Notes: generated by a model not told the origin, from the letters alone. A stretch of DNA of 64,000 nt from Mesostigma viride (GCA_009746045.1 RPFO01000022.1:5093504-5157503), one strand, 5' to 3'. Numbered from the stretch's first letter, positions 35,703 to 45,407 are shown. Program-made: numbers and translations.

Positions 35703-36395
35703 CGGTATTTAATTTAATCATGTACCTGTGTGCCTATGATGTGCCACACTCCAGACGATGCCTAGCCTTATTTAGTAATGCTGTGCCCATGCAGGGAGTA
35801 ACTCTCTGCTGAGATGCAATTAAATTAAATTAAACTATAACATGCCTCCGTGGGGAGGTCATGTAGCACATATTTCATGATGGATGGGGTGGAGGAAGCC
35901 GCGTGATCGAACTATCCTAACTCTATCTAGAAATTAAGCCTAACTACACTACTCATCAAAACGCCTCCTCCGCTTGGGGGGAGGTGGCTTGCCCACAGGG
36001 TCGGGCGTGTGCGCCTTGACAATCTTCTTCCACCGCATCTTGTCCTGCATGGCAGTCCAAAGACGGGAGAGGGAGTGGATGCGGTGCTCAAACTGGGCTG
36101 GGACCACTAGGTCGTCCAGCAACATCTGAACGTAGTTGGTGACAGGTTTCCCTACCCTTTTGGGAATGTCCGCGGGGCCAGGCCAGGTCAGAATGTGCCA
36201 TGCCCTAGCTTTTTGTACAGCCATGCTGATCTTCCCCCGGCCCCATGACAGGCTCCCCCTTCGCTGGGCATAGCTTGAAATGAAGATCATGGGGATGCAA
36301 GTGCCCTGGTGCACCTAGAGCAAGGGTCCTTTACATTCCCACCCTTGCAGGAAGTAGCTTAGAATGTATTAATTAATTAATTAATTAGACTCGTG
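35703..36395 (+). repeat. LINE family 2 3'-UTR copy, split by a LINE family 1 fragment
   Basis: 35703-35819 and 36200-36395 match, in opposite orientation, the 3'-UTR of the LINE at 43692-44143 (blocks gccacactccagacgatgcc, ttatttagtaatg, ccctggtgcacctagagcaa, cccacccttgcaggaagtag). The tail is (TTAA)n at 36368-36389. The interruption is the minus-strand LINE 1 fragment. Confidence 0.8.
35820..36199 (-). pseudogene. LINE family 1 3' fragment
   Basis: Reads on the minus strand as the last ~80 codons of LINE 1 ORF2 (WPGPADIPKRVG, WTAMQDKMRWKKIVKAHTPD, KRRRRFDE stop at 35949) plus its 3'-UTR with hairpin at 35845-35858 and an aatta-repeat tail. Very close to 27900-28260. A short ATGC flanks both sides (35816-35819 and 36200-36203). 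Confidence 0.88.
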
Positions 36396-36428
36396 CTCCC
36401 GTTGGGGAGTCACGGAGCATTAACCCCG

Positions 36429-36552
36429 ATGGATGGATGGATGGATGGATGGATGGATGGATGGATGGATGGATGGATGGATGGATGGATGGATGGATGG
36501 ATGGATGGATGGATGGATGGATGGATGGATGGATGGATGGATGGATGGATGG
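36429..36552 (+). repeat. (GGAT)n microsatellite, left part
   Basis: Pure gatg units ending in the target duplication GATGG (36548-36552) of the inserted Copia-like element. The tract resumes at 42690. MDGWMDGW frames are artefacts. Confidence 0.97.
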
Positions 36553-36897
36553 AGTTAAAGCCCGACCGGCTCAGCTATGGCGGTCGGTCGCGTTGAGCTT
36601 GGGATAAGGTGAACACAGAGAACTACTATCGGAGCTGGCCCACCACTGGTTTATGTCTTAGCCAGCAAACCCTATCCGGTTAGCCGTAACCGTGGGACAA
36701 GCTAGCTGTCCGTACCGACCCGGATAAGGCCCCGGACTGGGGCCTAGGTGGCGCCGGCCCTAGGCGCCGCCCTTAGACCGGTCGACCGCATCGGACCGCC
36801 GGATTATAGCCGGCGGCTTAGCGGACGCTAGCGGAAAGCGTGCGGACGGACATGGGGAACTTAGAGCCAGATCCTAGGGCTCTAGAGTTACTCAACT
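36553..36897 (-). repeat. 3' LTR of Copia-like element 2
   Basis: 345 bp from agttaaagcccg to gttactcaact on the plus strand, matching 42345-42689 throughout. It contains GC-rich palindromic blocks (ggccccggactggggcc, ggcgccggccctaggcgcc). Confidence 0.95.
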
Positions 36898-37274
36898 CCG
36901 ACATACTCTTTTGTTCTTTGATTAATTATCAAAATAATTACATCAAATGCAGACCATACAAAACCCTCTAAGGTAGGGAACTCAAGGGGGCCTCAAGGCC
37001 GTCAAAATCACCACGGTATCGACCCGCGCCCTTGTGATCACACATGAATAGTGATGTAATAAGTATCTAGAAAAAAACAACTATGCCACCAGACAAAAGG
37101 TGACCCATTTATTAGGACCAGTGACCCGCCGACGGGCCCAAGGCACCGTCCAACGTGGCTAGGGTATGGTCAGGACAAGCAAAAAAACTACCACCATGAT
37201 ATTCGTGAATGCTAGCAACACAGGGTGAGTTATGGCTGTATTCATAAAGCGCCCGAGCCGTAACCCTGTGTGGC
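36898..37274 (-). other. Element 2 region between RNase H stop and 3' LTR
   Basis: No ORF. The purine-richer stretch next to the LTR (caaagaacaaaagag on the minus strand) is a weak polypurine-tract candidate. Confidence 0.4.
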
Positions 37275-37925
37275 TCACGGGTGTTGCATCGTCATGCGCT
37301 TGCGCAACACTGCGTACTGCGGGGCAGCCTCCCGCGCCTCCTTGGTGAGTGCATCCGCGGGATTGAGTTCATCCGCGATGTGCTGGAGACGCGTGACGCA
37401 GGAGGCCGCCTCAGCGAGTACGAGGTAATCAACGTCCTGTGACCGCGCATAGGGATTGTCAAGGAAGGCCAAACAACTTTGTGAGTCAGTGTGCACCGTG
37501 CTAGTCCAGTGAAGAGTGAACCCACACGAGCCAAATACCCAACCCAGCAAGTACCGCAGCCACATGCCATGTGAGATAGCTGAAACAATGCCCCGGCATT
37601 CAGCCGTGTTGGGGCTAGTGGCAATGCGGCTGTGCAAGCGCGAGTACCAATCTAACAACATGCCAGGCTGGCCCTCATTGCTAATAAAGAACAGTGCCCC
37701 CATGCGGGCCCGCACTTGGCTGACTGTGCGCGTCTCTAGATTAGCATCCGTCACTATCTCGAGGTGCACCGGCTGTGAGCAATCGAGCCCACGAAGCACA
37801 ATGCCGGGCGTCATGGCCAGCTGCCGCCGAACATGAATGGACCCTAATCCTTCCAGCACATCATCGGGCAGGCGAGCGAGCACCGCCAAATCAGGTGCCA
37901 CCGTGTCCGCCAACCACCCGAGGGC
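37275..37925 (-). pseudogene. Element 2 RNase H
   Basis: Follows the RT in another frame after a break near 37925. Catalytic acidic residues are visible as EIVTDANLE, NTAECRGIVSA and TVHTDSQSCLAF, followed by a QHIADELNPADALTK end typical of Copia RNase H. The stop is at 37275. Domain intact apart from the frame break. Confidence 0.88.
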
Positions 37926-39600
37926 CCATGGGACGCCAACAGCGGGGACGGGAGGTCGGCCAGCAGGTCAACCACATAGTTGCGGCTATCCTGCATGTGC
38001 ATGACCCATTCGCCAGAACGCGAATCCCGCTGCAACGTAGACTGCACGCCGCAAAACACCACGGGTTTACCCTCCTCATGATCCACCGCCCTGCCCAGGG
38101 GAAACTTAGCCGCCACTGCAGCAAGAAACTGGGTAGCAAATGTGCGAGGTGCCACCAGCTTGAAGTCATCGCCATGCCACACGAAGAGGGCTGGCTCGCC
38201 AGGGACGCCGGTGGGGACCACAAAGAAGTTAGGATCAGCGCGATGGTACGTGGCCCCTAAGCTCTGCAGGACCTCCTCCGCGGAAATGCGGAAGATGATG
38301 GGAGAGCTCTGCAGCCCCTCCACCCCTGTCAACAGCTCGATATACTCGCTGCCAATGGTGCCATCCTGCCAGACCACCGGGACCTTCACCACGTAGCGGG
38401 TGCCTTGCCATGTTTGCTGCGCGACCCCAGCGTCGCTGTGGAGGAATGCCCGCTGAAAGTCACCGCACCACATCCCGTAGTCCTTGCCCGCGTTCCGCTT
38501 GCCCAAGTAGATGACCGTCAGTAGCCGATGCGAAACATGGTTGAGCCCAGGGGTATAAAGATCCTTGGCGTCCAGCGGGGAGGACCCCTTCGTCTCCGTG
38601 ACCACGGGCCTAACCCGGAACACCACCGAAGAGTTGGTCTCGTCCGGCTTGTAGGTGAGCACGAACTTCAACCGCAACCGCGTGGCCCCGGCTGGCACAC
38701 TCTCCAATCCTCGGTAGACCTCGCGCTCTCGCCACTGCTCCTTGGCTCGAATGAACGCGTCGCGCCACAAAGCAAACTTGAGAGGATCTTGACAGTCCAG
38801 GACAAGTTGCTCCCACGTCACAGGGCTATCCGCCGCCAGTGAGTGTGAGTGGAGGCCGAAGCTGCGCGGGTGCCAATCCTGAGGCTGAATGATGGACTGG
38901 ACGAGCGGCGGTGTGGAAAACGCCGCCATCGGTAAGCGCCGCACGACGCCGGGCTGCCCGACCACCACCCCCAATGGAGCGTGGTACTCGCGAAGCGGGA
39001 TGCTGCCCACCCCCGCGACTGACAGCAAGTCAGCGGACACTGAGAACCCCGGGTATGATACGAAAGGTTCGCCCAGCAAGGCCACATCCTCGTAGCCATC
39101 CACGACGTGAAACGGCGTGTCAATGCCCAACACCGGCAGCACCACCATCCCGGTAACTTGATATGCCGAAGTGCCTGCAAAGTCGGTCACCGATTTGTAC
39201 GGCGACTCTAGCACTGGATACAGGGTGGCTGCCCGACGAGAGATAATAGACACGGATGCTTGCGTGTCCACAGCCACCAGCTGCCACGGTCTACACGTAG
39301 GAAACAAGGCTGACTTAACCGGCCTGACCCCCTGTGAGAGAGTTTTGACCTGAGCCACCCCTGATGCAGCTTTCGCTTTAAGCGCCTGAGCACGCCACAA
39401 GGCCGTGACCGTTGAAGCCAGGTCCCTAGGTGGGCGAGGCGCATGGGCAGGACCCTGACCCTCCGGCGAGGCCACGCTAGGCGGGCCTCCCACATTATCC
39501 GTGGCTAGCACAGGAGGTGAGTCACTACGTGCACTAGGTCCCGTCAAACCCACCCCATCCTCATCCCACCCATCCACGGGGTCATATTGGGGCCCAGGGG
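37926..39600 (-). pseudogene. Element 2 protease-like domain and reverse transcriptase
   Basis: Within the 39577-37844 frame: retropepsin-like LVAVDTQASVSIIS, flap-like DFAGTSAYQVTGMVVLP, and VALLGEPFVSYPG (~115-205); then RT with RLKFVLTYKPDE, CGDFQRAFLHSD, LTGVEGLQSSPIIFRIS and the catalytic LFVWHGDDFKLV. The protease triplet is DTQ rather than DTG, and the RT box is HGDD rather than YVDD; both agree with element 1. Frame breaks at both ends (a C8 run near 39605, and near 37925). Confidence 0.9.
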
Positions 39601-40672
39601 AGGGGGGGGTGTAGCTGTGTCTGCCCCTGGGAGCGACCCGTGGGGTACCACCTCAGATGCTACGACAGGCGCATTATCCTTCACTACCCACCCCAGTGCC
39701 CTGTTGGCTGCCAGCTCACTCTCCATGCTATCCCCTTGCTTATAGCCTGCCACCGATGCCCATGGTACCCTATACACCCGATCATTCCACTCTATGTCTA
39801 TGACCCGCAGCGGCCAGTCTAACTTTGTGATGGCCCCAGGCCCCTGCATGGTGCCCCGTTTGCCGCTGGGCGAGCTCTCCTTGTGGAACATGACCAACTG
39901 CCCGACCTCAAAAGCGCTAGACAAATCAGGCAGCGTGGCATCCTTGAGCCGCAGCTTGGCGGCGGTATCCTGTAGATGCTGCTGGTATGCCTCTACTACC
40001 TCGGGTGAGTAGGTGCCCGCTGACAGCCCCCGAGGCGTGACTAGCCCAAAGCCCTTGACATCAAGCACGTGCCTATGGTTGCACACATGCATGAGCTCCT
40101 TGCACCACGCCGTCTTGACCGCGTAGGATTTGCCATGTGGGTTATCCTGTCGCTTGGCTGCCACAGTCTTGACATAGCTTACAGTGCGATCTATCATGCC
40201 CATATTGCCGTGATCCTCACGCCCCACGATGACCACGGCCTCCATCCCCGGCAAACCTTGCACACAGCGGAACTGCTGGTCTAGCATGAGCTCCACTACG
40301 GGATGAAAGAAAGCCAGGCTGATCTTGATAGCCCTGTGCAGGTCAGCCTCATACATGTGGGGCAGCGGCTCAATGTAGGTGCCTTGCTGAACCTATCCTT
40401 GACTATGAAATAGGTGTCCCCCCCTTCCATGTGCATGACATCCCCCACAAGGTACCCTCGCTCCAAGGGTGGAGTCTTGGCATGCCGCCTACGCGACTTC
40501 TTCCTGATCTTGATGCAGGCAGGACACTGAGCACGCACATTCTTCAGCTCGTTGTATAAAGGTGCCCCCAACATGTGTGCCCCCTCTACCTCGGCTTGGG
40601 CCTCATGCCCGTATGCACGGTGCATCTGGTATGCTAACAGTTTCAGGGTGACAGCCTGAGGTGCAGTGGCAT
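39601..40672 (-). pseudogene. Element 2 integrase
   Basis: Two frames joined near 40385. The first has the zinc region (MHRAYGHEAQ ... CPACIKIRKK) and GDVMHMEGGDTYFIVKDRFS; the second has VELMLDQQFRCV, EDHGNMGMIDRTVSYVKT and the C-terminal QLVMFHKESSPSGKRGTMQG. The third catalytic residue aligns with Asp (MIDRTV) where element 1 has Glu (IIERAI). The pol frame overlaps the Gag end by about 40 nt in the -1 frame. Confidence 0.85.
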
Positions 40673-42325
40673 TGTCAGGTTCTCAACAGGTGGGGTGACT
40701 ACTGGGGTAGTGACATTGGCTAACTGGGCAGCTTCAGAGGCTGCACGAAAGGCCGCCCGTGTGAGCACCTTGCCAATGTGAAGATCCACACTAGGGTGGT
40801 GTGTACCGAGAACATCTGCCCGCCCAGCATTCTCTTGCACTGTCACAACATTCCTCATAGGCCCAACCGCCCCAGTATCTAGCTGGGGTGCTGCAGTAGT
40901 GCTTGGTCGCTCGGCGTTGTACACACCCGACCTAGAAGACACCACATTGCTTAGGTCACGCATTGTAGACCCGTGCTCAGGAAGCACGTGATCCTGGCGC
41001 GACAGAGCCAGAGCAGCATCAACGGATTGCGTGAGCACATCACGGAATGAGACAGAGGATGCAGTCACGTTGCTTTTAGGAACGACGTCAGGCTCTACGA
41101 CGGCCCGGTTCAGCGTGACGCATTGAGCAAAAGAAGGGGTATCGAGCGTGCTCTCACCTGACTTTCGTGCTGCCCGTCGCTCTGCCCACTCCTCGCGTGT
41201 GCCGTGGACGACGATGCGCTTGGCCTTGCACGCCTCCACGCTGTGACCACGCAGAACGTCGTGGCACTTGCGGCAAAGGTTGTCCTCGAGCTCCAGGTCC
41301 GGGCGAACTCGGCAGTCATCCCGGACATGGCGACGTCCGAAGCAGCGCTCACAGCGTTGCTTGCGGTCAGTAGACGCCCCCTGCTGCCGCTTGGCCGGGG
41401 GATGATCACCCTGCTTGGCGTCGCCACCATGCCCGCGCTTGCGCCCTCGCTGGCCCCCGTTGTTGCCGTGGCCGACGACCTTTTTCAGGATGGCCGTAAG
41501 CTCCGACCGCGTAATTGGAGCCTCTGCGCCTGAAGAAGAAGACGCGCCGGCATCCACCTTGCGCAGGGATGGCAGAGCAGCCGAGGCAGCCGGCTTGGAC
41601 TGCGCACTCTTGAAGCATGAGATCAAATACAGCATGCCCTCGTCGAAACTGACGGCACTCTTCTTTTTGAGTTCCGTCGCTATGGTCAGATGCACATCCG
41701 ACGACAGGTCGCATTTCTTGAGAAATCGATTGCACAGGAAAATGGGCTTGAGAGTATCTAGCAGCTTGTGCTTGTGCACGAAGACCTGGAAATCACGTGC
41801 AGCCCCGGGCAAATTTGCCTTATTAACTGCATAGCCCTCGAAGTCGTTGAAGGCTTGCTCGTCGGCCTCTTCCTTAGACCGCGACAAGTGGGCATCTAGA
41901 CCGTTGTAAAAAACTTCCCAGGTTTGTTTGTTGTCGTCCGCAATGCGAACTAGATTGGCAATGTTTGGGTGCTTTGTTGTACTGCAGAATACTGCACGGA
42001 ACTTGCCAATCAGCTCCGAATCTTTGTCTGCGCGTCCATCGCGCAGACGCTTGAGAGCAGCTAGAAAATCTGCTGCGTCGTCCGCCGTATAGTCGGCCGG
42101 TAGATCAGCGGGCACCTCCGTTTGCTTGAGAGGGCCGCGATTTAGTGCATCGTCAGCAGCCAGCATGAGATGCTTGAACTGCTTGGCCAGTTCAGGTTGC
42201 GCCACGAGGGTTTGCATCAACCTCGTGGCCTCGTCCGCACTAAAGCGTGGCAGGACGGACCCTGCGGCCTCGCCACTTGGCGTATCTGTGTGTTCGCCCG
42301 TGCGGCTCCGTGTACCGGAAGCCAT
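40643..42325 (-). CDS. Element 2 Gag
   Basis: An intact 560-residue frame starting at ATG 42325, 20 bases from the 5' LTR. A helical N-terminal capsid-like part (DEATRLMQTLVAQPELAKQF, ~30-240) is followed by a basic linker (RGRKRGHGGDAKQG) and an unusual cysteine region CERCFGRRHVRDDC ... CRKCHDVLRGHSVEAC (~345-390), similar in spacing to element 1. The last ~170 residues have no known motif and in particular no protease, although a chance DTGA occurs in a Pro-rich stretch. Confidence 0.88.
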   Translation of the reverse strand: MASGTRSRTGEHTDTPSGEAAGSVLPRFSADEATRLMQTLVAQPELAKQFKHLMLAADDALNRGPLKQTEVPADLPADYTADDAADFLAALKRLRDGRADKDSELIGKFRAVFCSTTKHPNIANLVRIADDNKQTWEVFYNGLDAHLSRSKEEADEQAFNDFEGYAVNKANLPGAARDFQVFVHKHKLLDTLKPIFLCNRFLKKCDLSSDVHLTIATELKKKSAVSFDEGMLYLISCFKSAQSKPAASAALPSLRKVDAGASSSSGAEAPITRSELTAILKKVVGHGNNGGQRGRKRGHGGDAKQGDHPPAKRQQGASTDRKQRCERCFGRRHVRDDCRVRPDLELEDNLCRKCHDVLRGHSVEACKAKRIVVHGTREEWAERRAARKSGESTLDTPSFAQCVTLNRAVVEPDVVPKSNVTASSVSFRDVLTQSVDAALALSRQDHVLPEHGSTMRDLSNVVSSRSGVYNAERPSTTAAPQLDTGAVGPMRNVVTVQENAGRADVLGTHHPSVDLHIGKVLTRAAFRAASEAAQLANVTTPVVTPPVENLTMPLHLRLSP

Positions 42326-42344
42326 CGGGATTTTTATGAATACA

Positions 42345-42689
42345 AGTTAAAGCCCGACCGGCTCAGCTATGGCGGTCGGTCGCGTTGAGCTTGGGATAAG
42401 GTGAACACAGAGAACTACTATCGGAGCTGGCCCACCACTGGTTTATGTCTTAGCCAGCAAACCCTATCCGGTTAGCCGTAACCGTGGGACAAGCTAGCTG
42501 TCCGTACCGACCCGGATAAGGCCCCGGACTGGGGCCTAGGTGGCGCCGGCCCTAGGCGCCGCCCTTAGACCGGTCGACCGCATCGGACCGCCGGATTATA
42601 GCCGGCGGCTTAGCGGACGCTAGCGGAAAGCGTGCGGACGGACATGGGGAACTTAGAGCCAGATCCTAGGGCTCTAGAGTTACTCAACT
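42345..42689 (-). repeat. 5' LTR of Copia-like element 2
   Basis: Matches 36553-36897 base for base by eye and carries the same AGTT/AACT ends. It is followed on the right by GATGG of the microsatellite. Confidence 0.95.
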
Positions 42690-43251
42690 GATGGATGGAT
42701 GGATGGATGGATGGATGGATGGATGGATGGATGGATGGATGGATGGATGGATGGATGGATGGATGGATGGATGGATGGATGGATGGATGGATGGATGGAT
42801 GGATGGATGGATGGATGGATGGATGGATGGATGGATGGATGGATGGATGGATGGATGGATGGATGGATGGATGGATATGGATGGATGGATGGATGGATGG
42901 ATGGATGGATGGATGGATGGATGGATGGATGGATGGATGGATGGATGGATGGATGGATGGATGGATGGATGGATGGATGGATGGATGGATGGATGGATGG
43001 ATGGATGGATGGATGGATGGATGGATGGATGGATGGATGGATGGATGGATGGATGGATGGATGGATGGATGGATGGATGGATGGATGGATGGATGGATGG
43101 ATGGATGGATGGATGGATGGATGGATGGATGGATGGATGGATGGATGGATGGATGGATGGATGGATGGATGGATGGATGGATGGATGGATGGATGGATGG
43201 ATGGATGGATGGATGGATGGATGGATGGATGGATGGATGGATGGATGGATG
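42690..43251 (+). repeat. (GGAT)n microsatellite, right part
   Basis: About 560 bp of gatg units with one 2 bp slip near 42874. Together with 36429-36552 it was one tract before the LTR element inserted. On the minus strand it follows the 3' end of a LINE ORF2 fragment and may be that LINE's tail. Confidence 0.97.
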
Positions 43252-43690
43252 GGTGCAAACAGTCCTTGTCCTACCGGTCTAATCTATCTACATTGGCTAC
43301 ATACTACATCTATCTAACAGCATTCTAACTACAACATCTGTCTAGGCAGCCGCACGCTGCCCTAGGGGAGCTATCTGGCGTGCCTCCCACGGGATTGCAC
43401 ACGCGGGCGCTTCCCCACTGGAGGGGGCTCGTTGTCCTCTATGACCTGGGCCCACTTGGACTTGTCCATCATCTTCTTCCAAATTACGGAGAGGCCTAGG
43501 CCCCCCATGTCCTCTACTAGCTGTTCTTTGAAGGTGCGGGCCTTGCGGCGTCTAACATCACTGGGCCCCGCCCACGTCAGGAGGTGCCGGCCAGGCTGGG
43601 CTGGTCGCAATCCTGCGGGGGGGCCACGTGAGGTCGGGTGTCTACCTGGTTGGTGCGAGCTAGGTGCCCTACTAGCTGCAGGCGTCGTTG
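43252..43690 (-). pseudogene. LINE family 3 ORF2 C-terminal fragment and 3'-UTR
   Basis: The minus-strand frame ending at 43371 (QPGRHLLTWAGPSDVRRRKA ... WKKMMDKSKWAQVIEDNEPP) is colinear with the LINE 1 C terminus (RHILTWPGPKDIPKRVGK ... WTAMQDKTRWKKIVKAH) but clearly diverged. The short 3'-UTR runs into the GGAT tract. Confidence 0.8.
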
Positions 43691-43691
43691 C

Positions 43692-45407
43692 TTAATTAAT
43701 TAATTAATTAATTAGGAACATAACTCCGTTGGGAGTATATATGTAGCACATAGCCCTGAGAAGGGGCATATGAGCCTATAATACATTCTAAGCTACTTCC
43801 TGCAAGGGTGGGAATGTAAACAACCCTTGCTCTAGGTGCACCAGGGCACCCGCACCCTCATGGTCTATCACGCTATGCCCGGGTAAGGGGGGAGCATGCC
43901 TGTGAGGGGGAAGATCATCATGGCTATACAAGAGCTATGGCATGGCTTCTCAGCAGAGAGTGACTCCCTGCATGGGCACAACATTACTAAATAAGGCTAG
44001 GCATCGTCTGGAGTGTGGCACATCATAGGCACACATGTACTTGATTAAATAAAGCACGGGGCTTAGCTGGGATAGTGCCTCTAGGAGGCGTACATGTACA
44101 TGGCCACGGTCTATCTATTCTGCACTACTACTGCTGTATTCCCCTAAGCCGGGGCGTCTGGAGTTGCTGGGGCCGCGGGGGGGGGGGGGGTCGCCTGCCA
44201 GGGCTTGTGGCCGACGTAGATGGCCGCCCCCTTCCAGTACACCGGCTGCCCCGCCTTGGTCTGCCGGAGCTGGAGGTAGGTCGGCCATAGCTCCCGTCGC
44301 CGTTGTTGCTGCGCCAGGGTCAAGTCGTCATCAAGGGTGAAGAGAGTCTTCTCGAGCCGCTTGCGGCGTCTGAGAAAAGAAATCTTGTCCGCCGGGGTCT
44401 TAAAGGTGAGGAGGAGCGGGGGCGGCCCTGCCTTACCCCGCGCGCGGGGAAGGCGGTGGGCAGCCAGCTCGATCTCACCGTTAAGGCCCATGCGACCAAG
44501 GATTTCTCTCTCAAACGCACGCAAAAGCTTCTCGGAATTCTCACCTCACCTCCATCTTGAAGTTCTTGACAGTGACGTTGAGGCTGCGCTTGGCGAGCTC
44601 GGCCTCCTCGCGGAGGTCAAGCGTCTGCCGTTGAAGCTGGGCTGCGACGGCGGAGGTGGTGGAGGTGGTATGTTGCCCAGGTGGTGATGGGAGGAGCATC
44701 GCCGGCCAGGCCAGCCGAGGCTGGCTTGGCGGCAATGTCCTTCACCGCCTGGGCGGTGAGGCCTGCGGTGTTCTGCAGAACCTCGATAGCAATGGCGTTG
44801 TCCTTAAGACGCTGGTCGATGTCACGGAGCTGGGCGGTGATGGCGTCGGAGGTGGAGGTGGTGGCGGTGGAGGAGGCGAGGAGGGTGGAGGTGGCGGTGG
44901 AGATGGTGGAGGTGGCGGTGGAGAGGAGGGGGAGCTCGGCAGCCAACGTGCTGCCCATGACCGCCACATCTGCTGCGATGGGGGCCACGTGCTGCTCGAG
45001 GGCCTCCTTGAGGAGTGAGCGTATGGAGGATTCGGTTAAGGTGGTGGTGAGGGGCTTTGGGGGCCAAAGCTCCTCGAGGGAGCGGCCAAGGAGGGAGAAA
45101 TTAAAGGACGCGTTGCTGAAGGTGGGGGCGGCGGCATTTGAGGATGGTGTCGAAGTTTTGCATGGGCGCGTCTCTGGAAAGAATCGGTGAGGCGGCCCTG
45201 ATGGAAGAGTTGCTTGCACAGTTCGAGAAGCGAGGCATACGATCCCCAAAACACGTAGCCCAGGATCTTGTCGGGGTTGAGCTTGTCAAAAAAGCCGGGC
45301 TGGCTGGCGTCAAAGTCGAACTCCTCCCAGGTCGGCTCGGCAGGGTGACTGCGCTTGGGTTCAGGCGACGCTGCTGGCGAGGCGGCCAGAGGGGGCTGGG
45401 CGACCAT
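43692..45407 (-). mobile_element. LINE family 2 copy with ORF1 and 3'-UTR but no ORF2
   Basis: On the minus strand ORF1 (45407-44144) is followed by ~450 bp of 3'-UTR with the hairpin ACTCCCAACGGAGT (43723-43736), then (TTAA)n. No reverse transcriptase lies between ORF1 and the tail. This could be an ORF1-only LINE family or an internal deletion. It lies beside the family 3 fragment. Confidence 0.75.
44144..45407 (-). pseudogene. LINE ORF1p-like protein, frameshifted
   Basis: Starts MVAQPPLAASPAASPEPKRS; a short ordered part follows (FFDKLNPDKILGYVFWGSYA). A Ser/Thr-rich, coiled-coil-like middle (LKEALEQHVAPIAADVAVMG, DAITAQLRDIDQRLKDNAIA) leads to a C-terminal domain resembling L1 ORF1p (LRAFEREILGRMGLNGEIEL, PPLLLTFKTPADKISFLRRR, AQQQRRRELWPTYLQLRQ, VYWKGAAIYV). 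Three frame changes (near 45130, 44640 and 44545) break it. ORF1p of L1-like elements binds RNA; that is family knowledge. Confidence 0.72.

Larger units (their letters stand above)
36553..42689 (-). mobile_element. Copia-like LTR retrotransposon element 2, complete with target duplication
   Basis: A 6,137 bp element with 345 bp LTRs that look identical by eye, 4 bp inverted ends AGTT/AACT, and a 5 bp duplication GATGG (36548-36552 and 42690-42694) within a GGAT microsatellite. Minus-strand order: Gag, integrase, protease-like, RT, RNase H. The Gag ATG is only 20 bases inside the 5' LTR, so little room remains for a primer binding site; none was recognised. LTR identity suggests recent insertion, although pol carries at least three frame breaks. 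Confidence 0.93.

Noticed and set aside
40870-40920. DTGA motif in the Gag tail of Copia-like element 2 as a possible canonical protease
   Set aside because: It lies in a Pro/Thr-rich stretch with no hydrophobic strands, flap or LLG segment following, so it is a chance match.
42680-43328. MDGWMDGW and HPSIHPSI reading frames
   Set aside because: Open in several frames on both strands because the sequence is a pure GGAT microsatellite.
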